DNA of 64,000 nt from Bedellia somnulentella (taxonomy: Eukaryota > Arthropoda > Insecta > Lepidoptera > Bedelliidae): NCBI GenBank assembly GCA_963576735.1, contig OY755175.1:4604401-4668400 (forward strand). Reading direction: 5' to 3'. The notes under the pieces are model-generated. The model saw only the letters and a list, made by a program, of their open reading frames with translations, was not told the origin of the DNA and did no database searches. Below, one piece after another: positions 1 through 11,566 of this stretch. The position numbers were made by a program, and so were the translations under genes. Numbering within the stretch: position 1 is the first letter of the stretch; the number at the start of each line of letters is the position of its first letter.

Positions 1-489
1 AAAAAAGACGTTCGTTGTCGGTCAGCTGTTTGTGTTTGGTAGCTATCAATGGGGCTTTACCGCGATACCATCAAAACAGATCTCACGAATGAATATTTTA
101 AAAACTCTATCGTACATTGCGAGTTGTAATAGTCGATGGTTAGCGTTGTTAGTAAGAAAACGGCAATGGATAACGCGGGATACGAAAAGTCGCGTGTAGT
201 AGCCAACGTTTAGAGCGGGGTAGAGGCGGCGCCGAGGCGAGGTTAGTGTGACGCGTGACTTGCAAGGTCTCCGCGAGCTGCATTGCACGATGCGCCAAGG
301 TTGCTCGCCTCTTTGCCGACGAGAAACTGGGTCCCGACAGCGCGGCGGCGAACTGCCACCTACTATACCGTCCAGTGAAATCATCTTCGCACACGTAGGA
401 TGCCAAACAAAGAAAGTATTTAATTAGATGATGATGATAAAAACAGCTGATTACACGTATGAGCATCGTCATAGGTTTCGACATGATAT
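1..489. other. unique sequence, nothing recognised
   Basis: Moderately GC-rich DNA with reading frames open on the minus strand (46-384, 149-484) but no recognisable domain. It adjoins the CpG-rich island at 490-760. I see no repeat family in it. It may be 5' flank or intron next to the island, or untranslated exon. Confidence 0.4.
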
Positions 490-760
490 GAGTTAGGTAT
501 GTGTGCAGAGTTAGAGTGGATGCGTGGGTCGGTGGGGGTAGTAGGGTGGTGGATGGGGCGAGTCGAGCGCGGGTACTTACAGGAGCGTAGGAGTGGAGGG
601 TCCGAGCGCTCGGCGGGCGGCGGCGGAGGCAGGCGTGCTAGCGAGGTGGCGGCGCGCGCGACACTGCGGGAAGCGCGCGGGGCCCGTATTGCCCCGCCGC
701 GGCGCCTGACGTCACCTGGCCCGGGCCCGTGCGTCGTCTGGCCTCGCTATTTTCGTCACG
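490..760 (-). promoter_or_regulatory. CpG-rich island, putative minus-strand first exon
   Basis: A sharp GC and CpG peak in AT-rich surroundings. On the minus strand a strong splice donor (T|GTAAGTACC) has its last exon base at 581, so an exon would run leftward from about 700 to 581. A full CRE palindrome TGACGTCA lies at 707-714, where a proximal promoter would be expected. No long coding frame is convincing, so the exon would be mostly 5'UTR. The plus-strand frame 499-798 is Gly/Arg-rich and looks like a GC artefact. The role is inferred from composition and splice signal only. Confidence 0.4.
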
Positions 761-799
761 CACCTAATTATCTAGATCCTTCAATAAGAACCCTATAGC

Positions 800-2500
800 C
801 TTTGTATACACTACTCACTTTTATTATCACGAAGTCTCGCAACGCGCGCGTCAATTGATAACACCGATGCCGATATACCGTTAGATCGGTTCTCGATTGC
901 GCACTGAAATTTCAATACAGATGTTTTGATTCGAATTGTGTAAGATGGTAGGTGACACATCTCGGTTGGCAATCGGTAAAATCTCCTGATTCGTGAAAAG
1001 TGGCACCGGCGAGCATCCGAATCTAGGTCTTTGCATAATGATTATTCGGTTAAATTTGTTGATCGAGTTGTGCAATAAGTTCAATCAACTTTTGCTGATC
1101 ATTTTTGTGATTAACGATGTTATTGTTATGTGCCATAATCGAATGCATTGTGGATGCACTGAAGTCGCACTCGATATCGAAGTGTAAGATGTTGACAAAC
1201 TCGTTTCGGATGTGATGTGGTCATCACAGCCGCGTCAGCAAAATTGAAAAGTAAACTGGATTTGTGCAGCATTGGACAATGTGACTTTAATTTAGGTCAC
1301 CCAGCTAGGATTTCGGTTTGCATTACATGAGTTAACTGCGTTGAATGTAAAGCGTTCATGGCGCATATCCCTAATGGGTTGGTAGAAGCACTATTTATCA
1401 AGAGCTCTACATTATATTTTTGACTCTACTTTTCAGTGTTTTCTGTTTGTCAGAATAAATTACTTACGCCTTAGAGTTTGAACCTGCACCGCTTTATCAG
1501 TATAATACCTCAGTATGTACCATTCCACACATTGTCACAGAACATTCGTATTACTTACATAGTAAGCGTTATAGAAAATAGTAAGAAAAGTGAAGGGTCT
1601 ATTTAAATCCGTACCTCTTTGCATCTGAGACCCATGTTATTCCCAATGAGTCGCCGAGGTTGTTAAATATAATTTAATATTAAATTAGTTTAAAAAATAT
1701 ATTTTATTTTAATAATAGTAATGGTACTGGTTCTTTCGATCAGCCACATGACATGATTGTTAATGTTTAGATTGCCTCGATTTTGTTTTGATACCTTTAC
1801 TCTTTAATATAAAATAGTACCTTTAACAAAAAAATAACTGAATACCCACGCAAAACCGGGGCAGGCTGCTATTTGTCTTTACACGTTTTTAGTGTACGTG
1901 CCTATGTTACTTTACCGTATAAATAATATTCATGGTAGTGATTTTTTGTCTTTCAGGCTCTACATAGGACTTAGCTTATAATTGCAAGACTAGAGGATAG
2001 TCGTGATAGCTGAAATGGCACTATCTTTAAATATAGCCCTAAAACAATAATAATTTTGGAAAAATACATGCACTCACTCTCAGTAACAGAAAATTTTAAA
2101 CTTATTCTTTCTTTTAATCTTTCATCATCGTAATACCCTTTTATTCTTCACACTTTAATACGCACTCCTTTTGAGCACGTTTTATCTTTTCTTAGGTACT
2201 TACTTTTTAACAACTTACGAATATCAGTCACACATGTGTGTAAATTTCTTTATTCTTATTCATAACTGTTATTTGATTTGAATTTGATAACCATATTGCG
2301 GTACTGAAAATAAAACAATAGAGATCCGCTCTTTCTTGACCAATTTTGACTTGTTTTTAATTTTTTACTTATTTTTACGAAGTAGTAAATCTTATACCTT
2401 TCTTTTAATTTTATACTGATAGGCATATGCCTATTTATAAACAAATACAAAATATTATATCGCTGTAATGTTAAATTATGTATGTATAGTGTTATACCTG
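800..2500. other. AT-rich spacer, nothing recognised
   Basis: No reading frame, repeat family or RNA gene is supported. Short shadow frames at 881-1187 show no domain. Confidence 0.5.
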
Positions 2501-2507
2501 AAAAGTG

Positions 2508-2847
2508 TGGTGTGAAAGATGATATTGTAAGAAAGATAGAAAAAGGAATGTTGAGATGGTTTGGGCACATAGAGAGGATGGATGATAGAAAATTGGTAAA
2601 AGGGATCTATAGAGCTAGTGTGGATGGTAATGTTAGTAGAGGATGACCACGGAGAACACACTTGGACCAAATTGAGAGTGTGCTCAAAAAGGCTGCCGTC
2701 CGAAGTATGAAGAATAAAAGAGCATGTATGAAAAGATTGATGGATGCAAACGAAGCTAGAGAGGTTTGTCAGGATCGTACGAAGTGGCGATCAATAGTCT
2801 CTGCCTACCCCAATGGGAACTAATGGCGTGAGTATATGTATGTATGT
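2508..2847 (+). mobile_element. LINE-R 3' end fragment (reverse transcriptase C-terminus)
   Basis: Translation gives MLRWFGHIERM, then RTHLDQIESVLKKA, then VCQDRTKWRSIVSAYPNGN and a stop. This is the C-terminal tail typical of a very common insect non-LTR endonuclease/reverse transcriptase family, probably RTE-like. An internal stop (RG*PRR) shows it is dead. The element ends in CGTGAGTATATG followed by (TATG)n. This end is shared with SINE-A, and the upstream CTACCCC..GGG hairpin is shared with SINE-A and SINE-B. Confidence 0.75.
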
Positions 2848-2934
2848 ATATTAAATTGTTATCATACAGCGTCATTAACTTTATTATTCAAATAAAAGAG
2901 AAGATAGAGAAGGAGTATTTAGACTACTAACCTA

Positions 2935-3265
2935 ACCCTTGTAGCTCAGTGGGTAGAACAGCGCTTATCGTGCACACGATGAGGGTTCAAGTCTGGGTCG
3001 GGCATATATCAATTTGTCTTTTCTAAAGACATGTGGGGTTATTTATTATGGTTGTTAACGGTGAGTGAAAACATCGCGAGGAAATCCACATGGCTGATTG
3101 TATATAATCATGTGACAGTGTATTCGTACAGAACGGCGACAGGCCTGCCCCCTATCACGTGAGTACACTGTTCATGCAAAACGTGGGTACTCTGAACACC
3201 AGGTGACAATGTCACGTGACACCTGTCCCAAACTCTTCAGAGATTTACGGCGTGTACGTTTGAGT
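2935..3265 (+). repeat. SINE-B copy, nearly full length
   Basis: A tRNA-like head with an A box (TAGCTCAGTGGGTAGA) and a B box (GGTTCAAGTC) starts the copy. The family body follows (TTTGTCTTTTCTAAAGACAT, then CCTGCCCCCTATCACGTGAG). It ends at the CGGCGTGTACGTTT terminus and is somewhat diverged from the younger copies. Confidence 0.8.
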
Positions 3266-3416
3266 TGGAGCTATTTAGAGTCCTGAAATTATTTCGTTTG
3301 CATGCTATACAATGTACTTAACACAAAATAGATTCATATTTGTAAACTTCTTACATATTTTTTTCTTTTGAATCCAAAAAAAACACGTAATTTATCTTAG
3401 TCAGATTTCCATTAAA

Positions 3417-3692
3417 CATACATATACACACGCCATCAGTTCCGATTAAGATGGGCAGAGACTATCGATCGCCTCTCTAACTTCGTTAAGAAAATATGGA
3501 TGGATGAATCTTTTCATACATGCCCCTTAATTTTGGCGTTTATTAGCATTACTTCTATTTGATTATAATATGTCCTCTGTGGTTATCATCTACTGATATT
3601 ACTCTCCACATTGGCTCTTATTAAACATTGCACCAATTAAATTTAATCCATCCTCTTTTCGTGCTTAAAACATCTTCACATTTCTTTTTGTA
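3417..3692 (-). mobile_element. LINE-R 3' fragment
   Basis: Minus-strand relative of the 2508-2847 fragment. It starts at the (CATA)n tail and the GCCATCAGTTCCGATT terminus and runs through degenerate C-terminal coding sequence to about 3690. It directly abuts a second copy in the same orientation. Confidence 0.6.
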
Positions 3693-4790
3693 TACACGTA
3701 TGCATACACTCATGCCATTAGTTCCCATTGGGGTAGGTAGAGAATAATAAACGCCACTCTGCGCGATCCTGGCAAACCTCAAATACATTCGTCAATCTTA
3801 TCATACATGTTCTATTATCCTTTAGACTTTTGGACGCCTGCCTTTTTGTGTACATTCTCTTTTGATCTAAATGTGTCCTCCATGGCCGTCCTCTACTAAA
3901 GTTTCCTTCAATATATATCTTTTTAAAATTTTCTTTAGATGATTTAGTCACATTTACAACTAAATCTTTCACATCGCACCTTTCACAAATCACACTATTT
4001 CTCACTCCATCACATAACCCAACAGTTTTTTTTCCTGAGGGATCTCATCTCTAATGCATTCAGTCTGCTCTTATGTTTCTTCTGCCATACGCAACATTTA
4101 CTACCATACATAAACTTAGGAACAAGAAAAGCGTCATGCGGAGCCATTCGGGCCTATTCAGACACCGACTGACTAGTCATTAGACTATTCAATTCATTGC
4201 TCCATTTACCGTATTACCTTTTTTCACTCTTATTTCAATGTGTTCATCACATTTTCTATCCCTTGATGGAACTTTCCAGAAAAAAAAACAAACAATCTTA
4301 CCAGATATATTAACTCTTTCATTTCTTCTACTTTTTACCATCAATCTCAATCACGCATTCTGTCACGTTTTCCTTCCTCTCAAAAACCATGATTTTCGTT
4401 TTATCCACATTCACCCTCATGCCCTTTCTTACAAATAACACACATGCAGTTTTAATCATCTCTTTGAACTCTTTCACTGATAATGCAAGTAAATATAACT
4501 TGATCCCCAGCGTGTACGTGGCATTTAATGATGAATCTACCAATTGTAAATTAATAATCACTTTCACACAACTTCGACAAGCAGTCCATGAATAAATTGA
4601 ATAGCTACAGAGAAGCTACACTTTCCTGTCGGAAACCTCTAAAGATTCCAAACCAGTCTGTGTTTTCTCCGTTTATTCTTACACCTGCACTATCATTTCG
4701 GACTTTGACAAAACCTCCCATAAATACTTGCTTAGGACCTTAATTCACCCCGTTCTTTTCTCACTACATTATCACTATTTATATCGTTCT
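3693..4790 (-). pseudogene. LINE-R, truncated reverse transcriptase
   Basis: Reading leftward, fragments match the RT palm and thumb of the R family: VRINGENTDWFGIFRGFRQE, LFNLFMDCL, then RGMRVNVDKTKIMVFER and TECVIEIDGKK, then RTHLDQKRMYTKRQ and VCQDRAEWRLLFSTYPNGN. Several frameshifts and stops break it. The (CATA)n 3' tail sits at 3693-3715. The 5' part, including the endonuclease, is missing, as expected for a 5'-truncated LINE. Confidence 0.7.
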
Positions 4791-4954
4791 ATATATTTTG
4801 TATGGCCTATGCCACCTTTGCTATTGATATGAAATTATTGATTCCTCACTTTCCAAAATTTATAACAAAACATACATATATATACAAAACATACATACAT
4901 ATACATGTATGAATCTCTGGCCAACCTTTTTTGGCATAGATAGTCCTGAGTTTG

Positions 4955-5460
4955 AAAGTATGGTCGAAGACTTAAGCTTATTTAATTTAAGGAAATTTAA
5001 GGAAATTGCTATGTAGTGTCGGCATAGAATAACACTACCCCATTTCTTCCGGTGGGTGTACGTAAGAGGCGACTAACGGATTTGGAGCTTTTAAGGGATT
5101 TTTGGGCGATGTGGTCCCATCACCGAAAACCTTTATTTTACCATCTTTTCCACTTCTTACCACTAAAATTTCCAAACGTGGCTGAGGAATTTCCAATTCC
5201 TTAGCACTGGCTACCCCTTCTAGGGATTTATAGCCGTGAGCATATGTATGTATGTATGAAATTAAACACTTTTAAGGTCAGTTGTTAATTTTATTACATA
5301 ATTTTTACAATCGATTAGCATCGCGCCTATTATTTCTAGTAATTAAGTATGGCCGAAGACTTCAAGCCTCTTTTATTAAAGGAAATGAAACACTTTTTTG
5401 GTCATTTAATAATTTTATTACATAATTTTTAACAATAATTTGGCATAGCGCCTAAATTTC
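4955..5460. repeat. tandem duplication split by a SINE
   Basis: A segment beginning GTATGG(T/C)CGAAGACTT and running through GAAAT(T/G)AAACACTTTT to GCATCGCGCCTA / GCATAGCGCCTA occurs twice, at about 4956-5330 and 5347-5452. The first copy is interrupted by a SINE-A insertion, so the duplication probably predates that insertion. Confidence 0.6.
5008..5258 (+). repeat. SINE-A copy
   Basis: Nearly complete copy from GCTATGTAGTGTCGG to the AGCCGTGAGCATATG end and (TATG)n tail. It is flanked by GAAATT on both sides (5002-5007 and 5258-5263). Confidence 0.8.
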
Positions 5461-5719
5461 ATTTGTTAAATGATCAACACATAAACTTAGCGGTTAATGA
5501 ACTCTCTCATGTATCACAAACAAGATAAGAAAACTATTAACGAAACAAAATAGTTTTTTATGTTTTTTATTTTGAAAACACAAACCAAATATACATACAA
5601 TATTATTTTATTTTCAAAAGGTTTTACAAACTGCAACGGATCAATTTCAGGATATGCTGGACCTTCTGTGGTAACCCTAGAAGTAAAGTAAGTATTATGG
5701 TCTGTCTAAAATATTTACA

Positions 5720-5806
5720 TAGCTGTGTAGCTAGAATAGCACTGCCCCATTTCGTCCCGCGGGTGTCGTAAGTGGCGACTTAGGATATTTGGGGCGTATT
5801 AAGTGA
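5720..5806 (+). repeat. SINE-A 5' fragment
   Basis: Only the first ~85 bp of the family (GCTGTGTAGCTAGAATAGCA onward) is present, joined directly to a SINE-C head. Confidence 0.6.
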
Positions 5807-6130
5807 CTGCCTCCGTGGTCTCGCTGTTAAGCGCTTGGTTTCAAGTACGGAGGTCTCGGATTCTATTCCCGGGGGGTAGTAACATTACATATTCAAAATG
5901 TAAGATTTAACCCAGTTTGGAAGGATATTGCAGGCTTGAATCACCTGATTATCCGAAAATTAAGATGATTCCGTGCTTCGGAGGGCACGTTAAGCCGTCG
6001 GTCCCGGCTACTATTACGGAAGTTGTCGTTAGTCTGCTAACCCGCAATTAGCCAGCTTGGTGGACTATGGCCAAATCGCCCTATATAGGGTAGGCTCGAG
6101 CCCCTTGGTGGGGACATTTCAGAACAAAAA
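5807..6130 (+). repeat. SINE-C copy (tRNA-derived)
   Basis: The head GACTGCCTCCGTGGTCTCG is followed by a B box (GGATTCTATTCCCGG), a conserved body (CCGTGCTTCGGAGGGCACGT, GTTAGTCTGC) and an A-rich end. This resembles the widespread lepidopteran 'CTGCCTC..GTGG' tRNA-SINE group. A second, older copy lies at 43737-44000. Confidence 0.75.
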
Positions 6131-6348
6131 AAAGAATAAAGAATAAAGTTGAGCTTTGGAAGTGACATACATACTTTTCCGTTAGTTAACTTTATGAAGC
6201 ATTGTTCCTACCCTCGAATAAAAACAGTTTAATTTAGTTATGTGAATATAATTTTATAATAATTTAATAATGTGATTGTAATTTAATGCTTTTTGTTAAT
6301 TATGTCAGAACAATAAAGAATATTTGATTTGATTTGATGTATGGGCTG

Positions 6349-6470
6349 TGAGGAAGTGATTGTTGGGAGATGCGGTTTGGAGACCCATCACCAACAACCT
6401 TTATTTACAATTTTTTTCCAACCTAACTTCCAAAAGTAGCTGAGGAATTTTAATTCCAAAGCTTTGTCCA
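6349..6470 (+). repeat. SINE-A internal fragment
   Basis: Matches the family middle (GATGCGGTTTGGAGACCCAT) through the AGCTGAGGAATTTTAATTCC part. Both ends are missing. Confidence 0.6.
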
Positions 6471-6474
6471 AAGC

Positions 6475-7275
6475 AATGTAATGTAAAATATTTAAAGTCA
6501 AAATACATAAATTAGTTAGAGAGCAAATTTACTAGTTAAAGGTCCTTTTCAACATTAACTAACTAATGTGTAGAATTACTTAGTAATGTGCATATTACTG
6601 GACAAGTACATTGTAGAGTGCATAAAAAAACTATGGCGTGGCCTCTTGCAATGGGCCTCAAAAGACAGCTCAGAGCCACCGTTCACAGTTTTTTACACTT
6701 TGCAACGACTAGACATCCATCCGGTAGTACTAGATTTCTGTAGAAAATTTTCTTTAATGACTCTAATCAGCTAATGTGCACAGTAACGCATTTTGCAGTC
6801 TAAAGTGAACATAATACACATAAAATACCAACACTGTCATATCAGATTAATAAAGGGTTCTTGCTAAGAAATTTATTACAAAAAGGTAATAAAACGAAAA
6901 TGTTTGTTTATAATATCCAATGGTAAAATCTAAGCACTTAAACATTATAATATTAAAGCAATAATTTGTAATGGGGGAGTCTGCTTGCCCATGCAAGGTT
7001 TCATATAAGTCTGTGATATATTTTTAGATTAGTAGTATGTAAGTATACAATTTAGACCCAAAATTAACTTCGAGGATGTATATTGCAACAAGTATACTGT
7101 TTAGTCTTCTGATAGTGAAGAAATAGGAGCAGCGGAAAATGATCTGATCCCCGTTTGGTTAAACAGTTAAACTGGCATATCCTGATTTTTTTGCATCAAA
7201 GGAATACAATTTACGAATAATTGGCAAAAAAACATATTTTTCATTACTTTTTTCAGTCAAAGAAGTTTATTTTTC
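6475..7275. other. AT-rich spacer, nothing recognised
   Basis: No supported gene, repeat family or RNA is seen here. Confidence 0.5.
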
Positions 7276-7280
7276 ATTTA

Positions 7281-7412
7281 TATCAAGTTTGAAATGTTAT
7301 TAATAAATAAAGAATAAATAAAGGAAAGAAAAATTTCGACACAGGCGGGAATCGAACCCGCGACCTCGGGTATACGCCCCGACGCTCTGCCAACTGAGCC
7401 ACCGTGTCAATT
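7281..7412 (-). repeat. SINE-D copy with tRNA-Tyr-like cloverleaf
   Basis: The minus-strand segment 7408-7337 folds into a complete cloverleaf. The acceptor is GACACGG/CTGTGTC, the D stem GCTC/GAGC, and the anticodon stem TCGGG/CCCGA with loop GCGTATA. The T arm is GCGGG-TTCGATT-CCCGC. The anticodon reads GTA (Tyr), but position 33 is C rather than the near-universal T and no intron is seen. The flanks repeat at other copies (AAATTTTTCTTTCCTTTATT), so this is a SINE or amplified tRNA pseudogene rather than a single working tRNA. Confidence 0.7.
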
Positions 7413-7429
7413 TCTATCTGAAAAGGTAG

Positions 7430-7675
7430 ACAAGTGGCCTTCCGAATTAGTGAAAATTCGGAGGTAGGAAACGCAAACACTACTTAAACGTGTAAAAGAA
7501 ATAAAGGATAGAAGAATTTCGCACTGGCAGCCAATTGACACGGTGGCTCAGTTGGCAGAGCGTCGGGGCGTATACCCGAGGTCGCGGGTTCGATTCCCGC
7601 CTGTGCCGAAATTTTTCTTTCCTTTATTTATTCTTTATTTATTAGTAATAATCCCCAAATGAGGTTTTCATGAGT
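7430..7675 (+). repeat. SINE-D copy, inverted relative to its neighbour
   Basis: The upstream family region (TCGGAGGTAGGAAACGCAAA, TAAACGTGTAAAAGAAATAA) leads into the tRNA-like part at 7537-7608. That part is identical to the neighbour except in the acceptor (CTGTGCC). The AT-rich tail ending GAGGTTTTCATGA follows. With 7281-7412 it forms an inverted repeat with arms of about 118 bp. Confidence 0.7.
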
Positions 7676-7748
7676 TCGATTCCCGCCTGTGTCGAAATTT
7701 TTCTTTCCTTTATTTATTCTTTATTTATTAGTAATAATCCCCACATGA
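7671..7748 (+). repeat. tandem duplicate of the SINE-D 3' end
   Basis: The last ~85 bp of SINE-D, from the T-arm (GTTCGATTCCCGCCTGTGTC) to GAGGTTTTCATGA, is repeated immediately downstream of the first copy. Confidence 0.7.
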
Positions 7749-8034
7749 GGTTTTCATGAACAAAAAGATTTAAATTTGAAATGTTATCTTTATAGCTTAG
7801 GGAATAATTGGCTGCAACTTTCAAGGCTTGAGACTATTATATATTAATACTAGGTAAGTAGTTTCGTTTTTTGCCTTTAAAACCCAGACGATGATGGGTT
7901 TTAAAGCTCCCAGTCGAGGAATATTTCTGGGAAACAATTGCAAGATTTTGTTTTGTGTTGTGTTTAATTTTAAAAATTTATACTGAAATGAATATTATAG
8001 TTATAAGCATTTTATATAGTTAACCAAAGTATTG

Positions 8035-8140
8035 GTTTCAGTATTCGCAGACTATTGCTCGCCACTTTGTACGATCCTGGCCAATATACAATGATACATT
8101 CTTTCTTTGTGCTGCCCTAACTATCTTAACATTCCTCTAC
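8035..8140 (-). mobile_element. possible LINE-R remnant
   Basis: The sequence CAGACTATTGCTCGCCACTT with CGATCCTGGCCAA parallels the minus-strand LINE-R C-terminal region, but it is short and diverged. Confidence 0.3.
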
Positions 8141-8595
8141 AACGTTTCTTACCATATATTTATTATAGGATTATTATAAATTTCGTATCTTTTCGTAAGC
8201 AAATATTTTGCTGTCTCGTACTTAAAAAATATGAGGTACAAATTATAACTCTTTGCTGGCCGTTATTTAGAATGGTCTTTTTAATGAGATGAATTATATT
8301 ATTAAGGAAGAGACATTACGCCTGGCGCAAATTGAGCGGCAATATTCCTTATTGTCATATAATATCTTTAAACAAAAACTCCACGGAGAGAGGATTTAAC
8401 ATCGATATTGATTATAGAATTCATTCTATTAATATTTATATTTCATTAGTATTTTTCCTATATTAATAAAAGTAATACGTAATCTTGTTGTCCATGACAG
8501 CATAGTTGTATGGCTGCATTTTTTTTATTTATTTTTCCATTCAAAAGGGTTTCGACTCTAGATTTAAGGGGTTTTAGTAATACCTATGTGATTCT

Positions 8596-8844
8596 GCTGT
8601 GTAGTATCGGCTTAGAATATGCTGTGTAGTGTCGGCTTAGAATAGCACTACCATATTTCGTTTGCTGGGTGTTCGTAAGAGGCTACTAAAGGTATTGGGG
8701 CTTTTTAAGGGATTGAGACCCAACACCAACAACCTTTATTTTACCATCTTTTCCCCGCGCAACTTCCAAAAGTGTCTGAGGAATTTCTAATTCCTTAGCT
8801 TTGGCTACCCCTTTCAGGGATTTATAGCCGTGAGTATATGTATG
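8596..8844 (+). repeat. SINE-A copy with duplicated 5' end
   Basis: The first ~25 bp occur twice (GCTGTGTAGTATCGGCTTAG at 8596 and GCTGTGTAGTGTCGGCTTAG at 8621). A complete body and the GCCGTGAGTATATG end follow. Confidence 0.75.
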
Positions 8845-10589
8845 CTATAGATGTGATTATTTTAAAAGTATTTGCTTTTTTAATGTTTTGTTGTCTTTTA
8901 TTCTGTTTTATTCTCATCAAATCTAATTAATTGGTAAGATTCCATTATTAGCTTAAATTAAAATTATATTTTGTGTGTGGAATAACATATTTTTTAGAAT
9001 GTATGGATTTCTTGATTAGTCTGAGGGAATTGGAAGCTTTACTATGTATTTTAAACCAATCATAATTTTCGATGCTCTGCTTTCATCTTTTTAATATAAA
9101 TAGCCGTTAGGATAGTTATGTAAACAAAAGAATATATTGAGAAGATATAATTAATACAAGGAAAAAAAAGAATAGAACGAATTTAAAAAAATATTGCAGG
9201 AGCCATGCTTCAGCCAAATCTTCTTCTTATCTTCTTTCTTCTTTGAAGTACTAAGAGTATCTTCTTTTGAGGATTAGGAGTTTCTTCTTTCTCTGGAGTA
9301 TTAGTCCGCTCTTGGCATTCACCGCGTGCCTTATGATCATGTAACACACATAAAGGCGACGACAGTGAACGCGAGGAGTTAGACTAAGTTTCTTCTAGGA
9401 TCTTTTGTATTTTCTATCTTCTTTACTCTTGGAACTTCTTGCTTGATATATAAAAAATAGGAAAAAAAATAAAATGGCGTTTACGTTTTTGAAACTTCAT
9501 ATTTTCCCTTATCCATTGAAAACGCAAAATACACATTCCTATCCAAAATAAGTTCGTTGATGTTGACCTAGGTTAATGGCAACCCGTGACCTAACACAAT
9601 GTCATGGTAACATTTTTAGAATCTAGTAAACGAGTGTTTGACTATTATTAAAACTTTCATAATTAAGTGGTGGACTGTAGCAGTTCGTTGCAATTAAAAA
9701 TTCTGCATTATAATGTAATTATAGCCGTTCGTATGTATAATATTATAAAAAAAACGACTGTTGTTTGAATTAAATCCTTAGCAGGAGTGCTTAATCTCTA
9801 TGGAAATGGTATTTCATACTGAACTTAATTCTGAAGTTTTATTACTTTTGTAAAAAGCCCAGCCGTGTATAATCATTCTATTAATTGTACTAATAAACTT
9901 TTCATCGGTTCTAATTTAACCGATACTTAATGTCAAAGCAACCGATACAGCAGCAGCAGTTTTAAGTCAATAGTTTTTTCTTAGTTACCCAGTGAAGCAA
10001 GGTAACCAGCCATTGATAAATTAATTGTTTCGCAATAAAGAAAACGAAGACGGAAGGCCAAACCGATACTATAACATAGTTGGTTCTGGATTAGTACGGA
10101 TAATAGTAGTACCAAGGTGATATTCAATTCAATATCAATTATTGTAGTGAACAATTGAGCTGAAATAGTATTCAATACATCGGATTACGAATAAAAGTTA
10201 AACAAAACAGTTTTCTGGCGATCATCACCAAATCACTCTGAGTTAATTATAGTGTTCTAAAAGGAAATAAAACTAAAATCTAGAGTCCCTTTATTGTGTT
10301 TGTATATTGATATTGATTGCATATTATTAACTATAAATAGAAAACTCGGACTGAACAAAAGTAATGCTGTAAGACAGCCTTCGATTTTTAATTAACTATT
10401 TACATAGATTTATTTATGTAGATTCTCTACTAGATTATTTTTATAAAAACACACGCCATAAGTTGCTTTGGAAGAAATTTAAAGTCTTATTTATCTTTAC
10501 AGCAGCTGTCTCTACAAAGTTAACGATATAAATTTTATAGCATAGCATAGTCAATAGTAAAATTTTATAGTATGTGTGTGAAATTATGA

Positions 10590-10730
10590 ACAGTGAGATT
10601 GACGACCGCGTGACGTCACAAACTTGTATCACACACGGAGGGTCGCGGTGCATTGTCTGGGTAAAGCGCCTTGCACAATAGACACGACGAGAGCGCAGCT
10701 GTCGCCCAACAATAGTTTCTATGCGACCTC
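10590..10730. promoter_or_regulatory. GC peak with CRE palindrome
   Basis: A CpG-containing unique peak with a full CRE, TGACGTCA at 10611-10618, inside GCGTGACGTCACAAAC. It is a candidate enhancer bound by bZIP (CREB/ATF) factors; function is inferred from the motif only. Confidence 0.3.
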
Positions 10731-11539
10731 ATTGGGGACTAGTACTGCAGCTTTGATTAACATTTTATTAATAATTTAGTTTTTATCGGACGTTTCTAGT
10801 GAGATTTTAGTCCTAAGTATAGTGAAAATCAATAAACTTGTAGTCACGAGAGACTTTTTGGTGTTTTAACCATAGTTTCAAAACTTAGTAAATATTACCT
10901 ATGTTACACTATGTACGATATTATGGGATTTCTGGTTTTGACTTATTCATAAGCTAGCTTTTATTTATTGCATTTTACGTTTAGATAATTTCACGGATAA
11001 TGATTGGTTTTGTAATAAATTATTTATAGTTTTTCCATTTCTTAAATCTTGAATAAAGTTATATAATGAAACTGTAGTTTTCTCTTATTTATTGTATTGT
11101 GTTAGTGAACCTAATGAATAAAAATAAAAAATGTGTAAAGATTTCTGCTCCGTAAAAGTGTGTGCGTATACACATTGCAATTGTTTTATTAATTTAAAAT
11201 AACAAATAAAAAGCACACTAAAACCCCTTTAACAGTAATGAAAATTCAATAGCAATGAAACAAAAAAGATAAATTTAGGGCTATCACCGTGGAAGGCTGT
11301 GTTGGTACAAGGAGGTGGTATATGATAAAAATAGAGTAGACTGGCAGTGTCAGTCGTGAATTGGTAGCGTTACCGTGGACCCATCGCCTCCCATCACCAC
11401 TTTCGATTCACCATTCCAACTACAGTAATCAAAGACGGTTTCACTGGTGTATGGTATGTCATGTTACGACAGAATCTAGATTGGTTTAGCACACAGTTTA
11501 TTAGATATTTACATAAGTTTTATAGTAAGATTTGAAAGA

Positions 11540-11566
11540 CTAGCATTCTTGCTGGAAGAATGCTAG
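11540..11566. other. perfect 11-bp hairpin
   Basis: CTAGCATTCTT (11540-11550), loop GCTGG, then the exact reverse complement (11556-11566). There is no polyT context and no gene nearby. It may be a structured RNA element or chance. Confidence 0.5.

Noticed and set aside
7337..7608. Two functional tRNA-Tyr genes
   Set aside because: C at position 33, no Tyr intron, and conserved non-tRNA flanks in several copies point to a SINE-like family.
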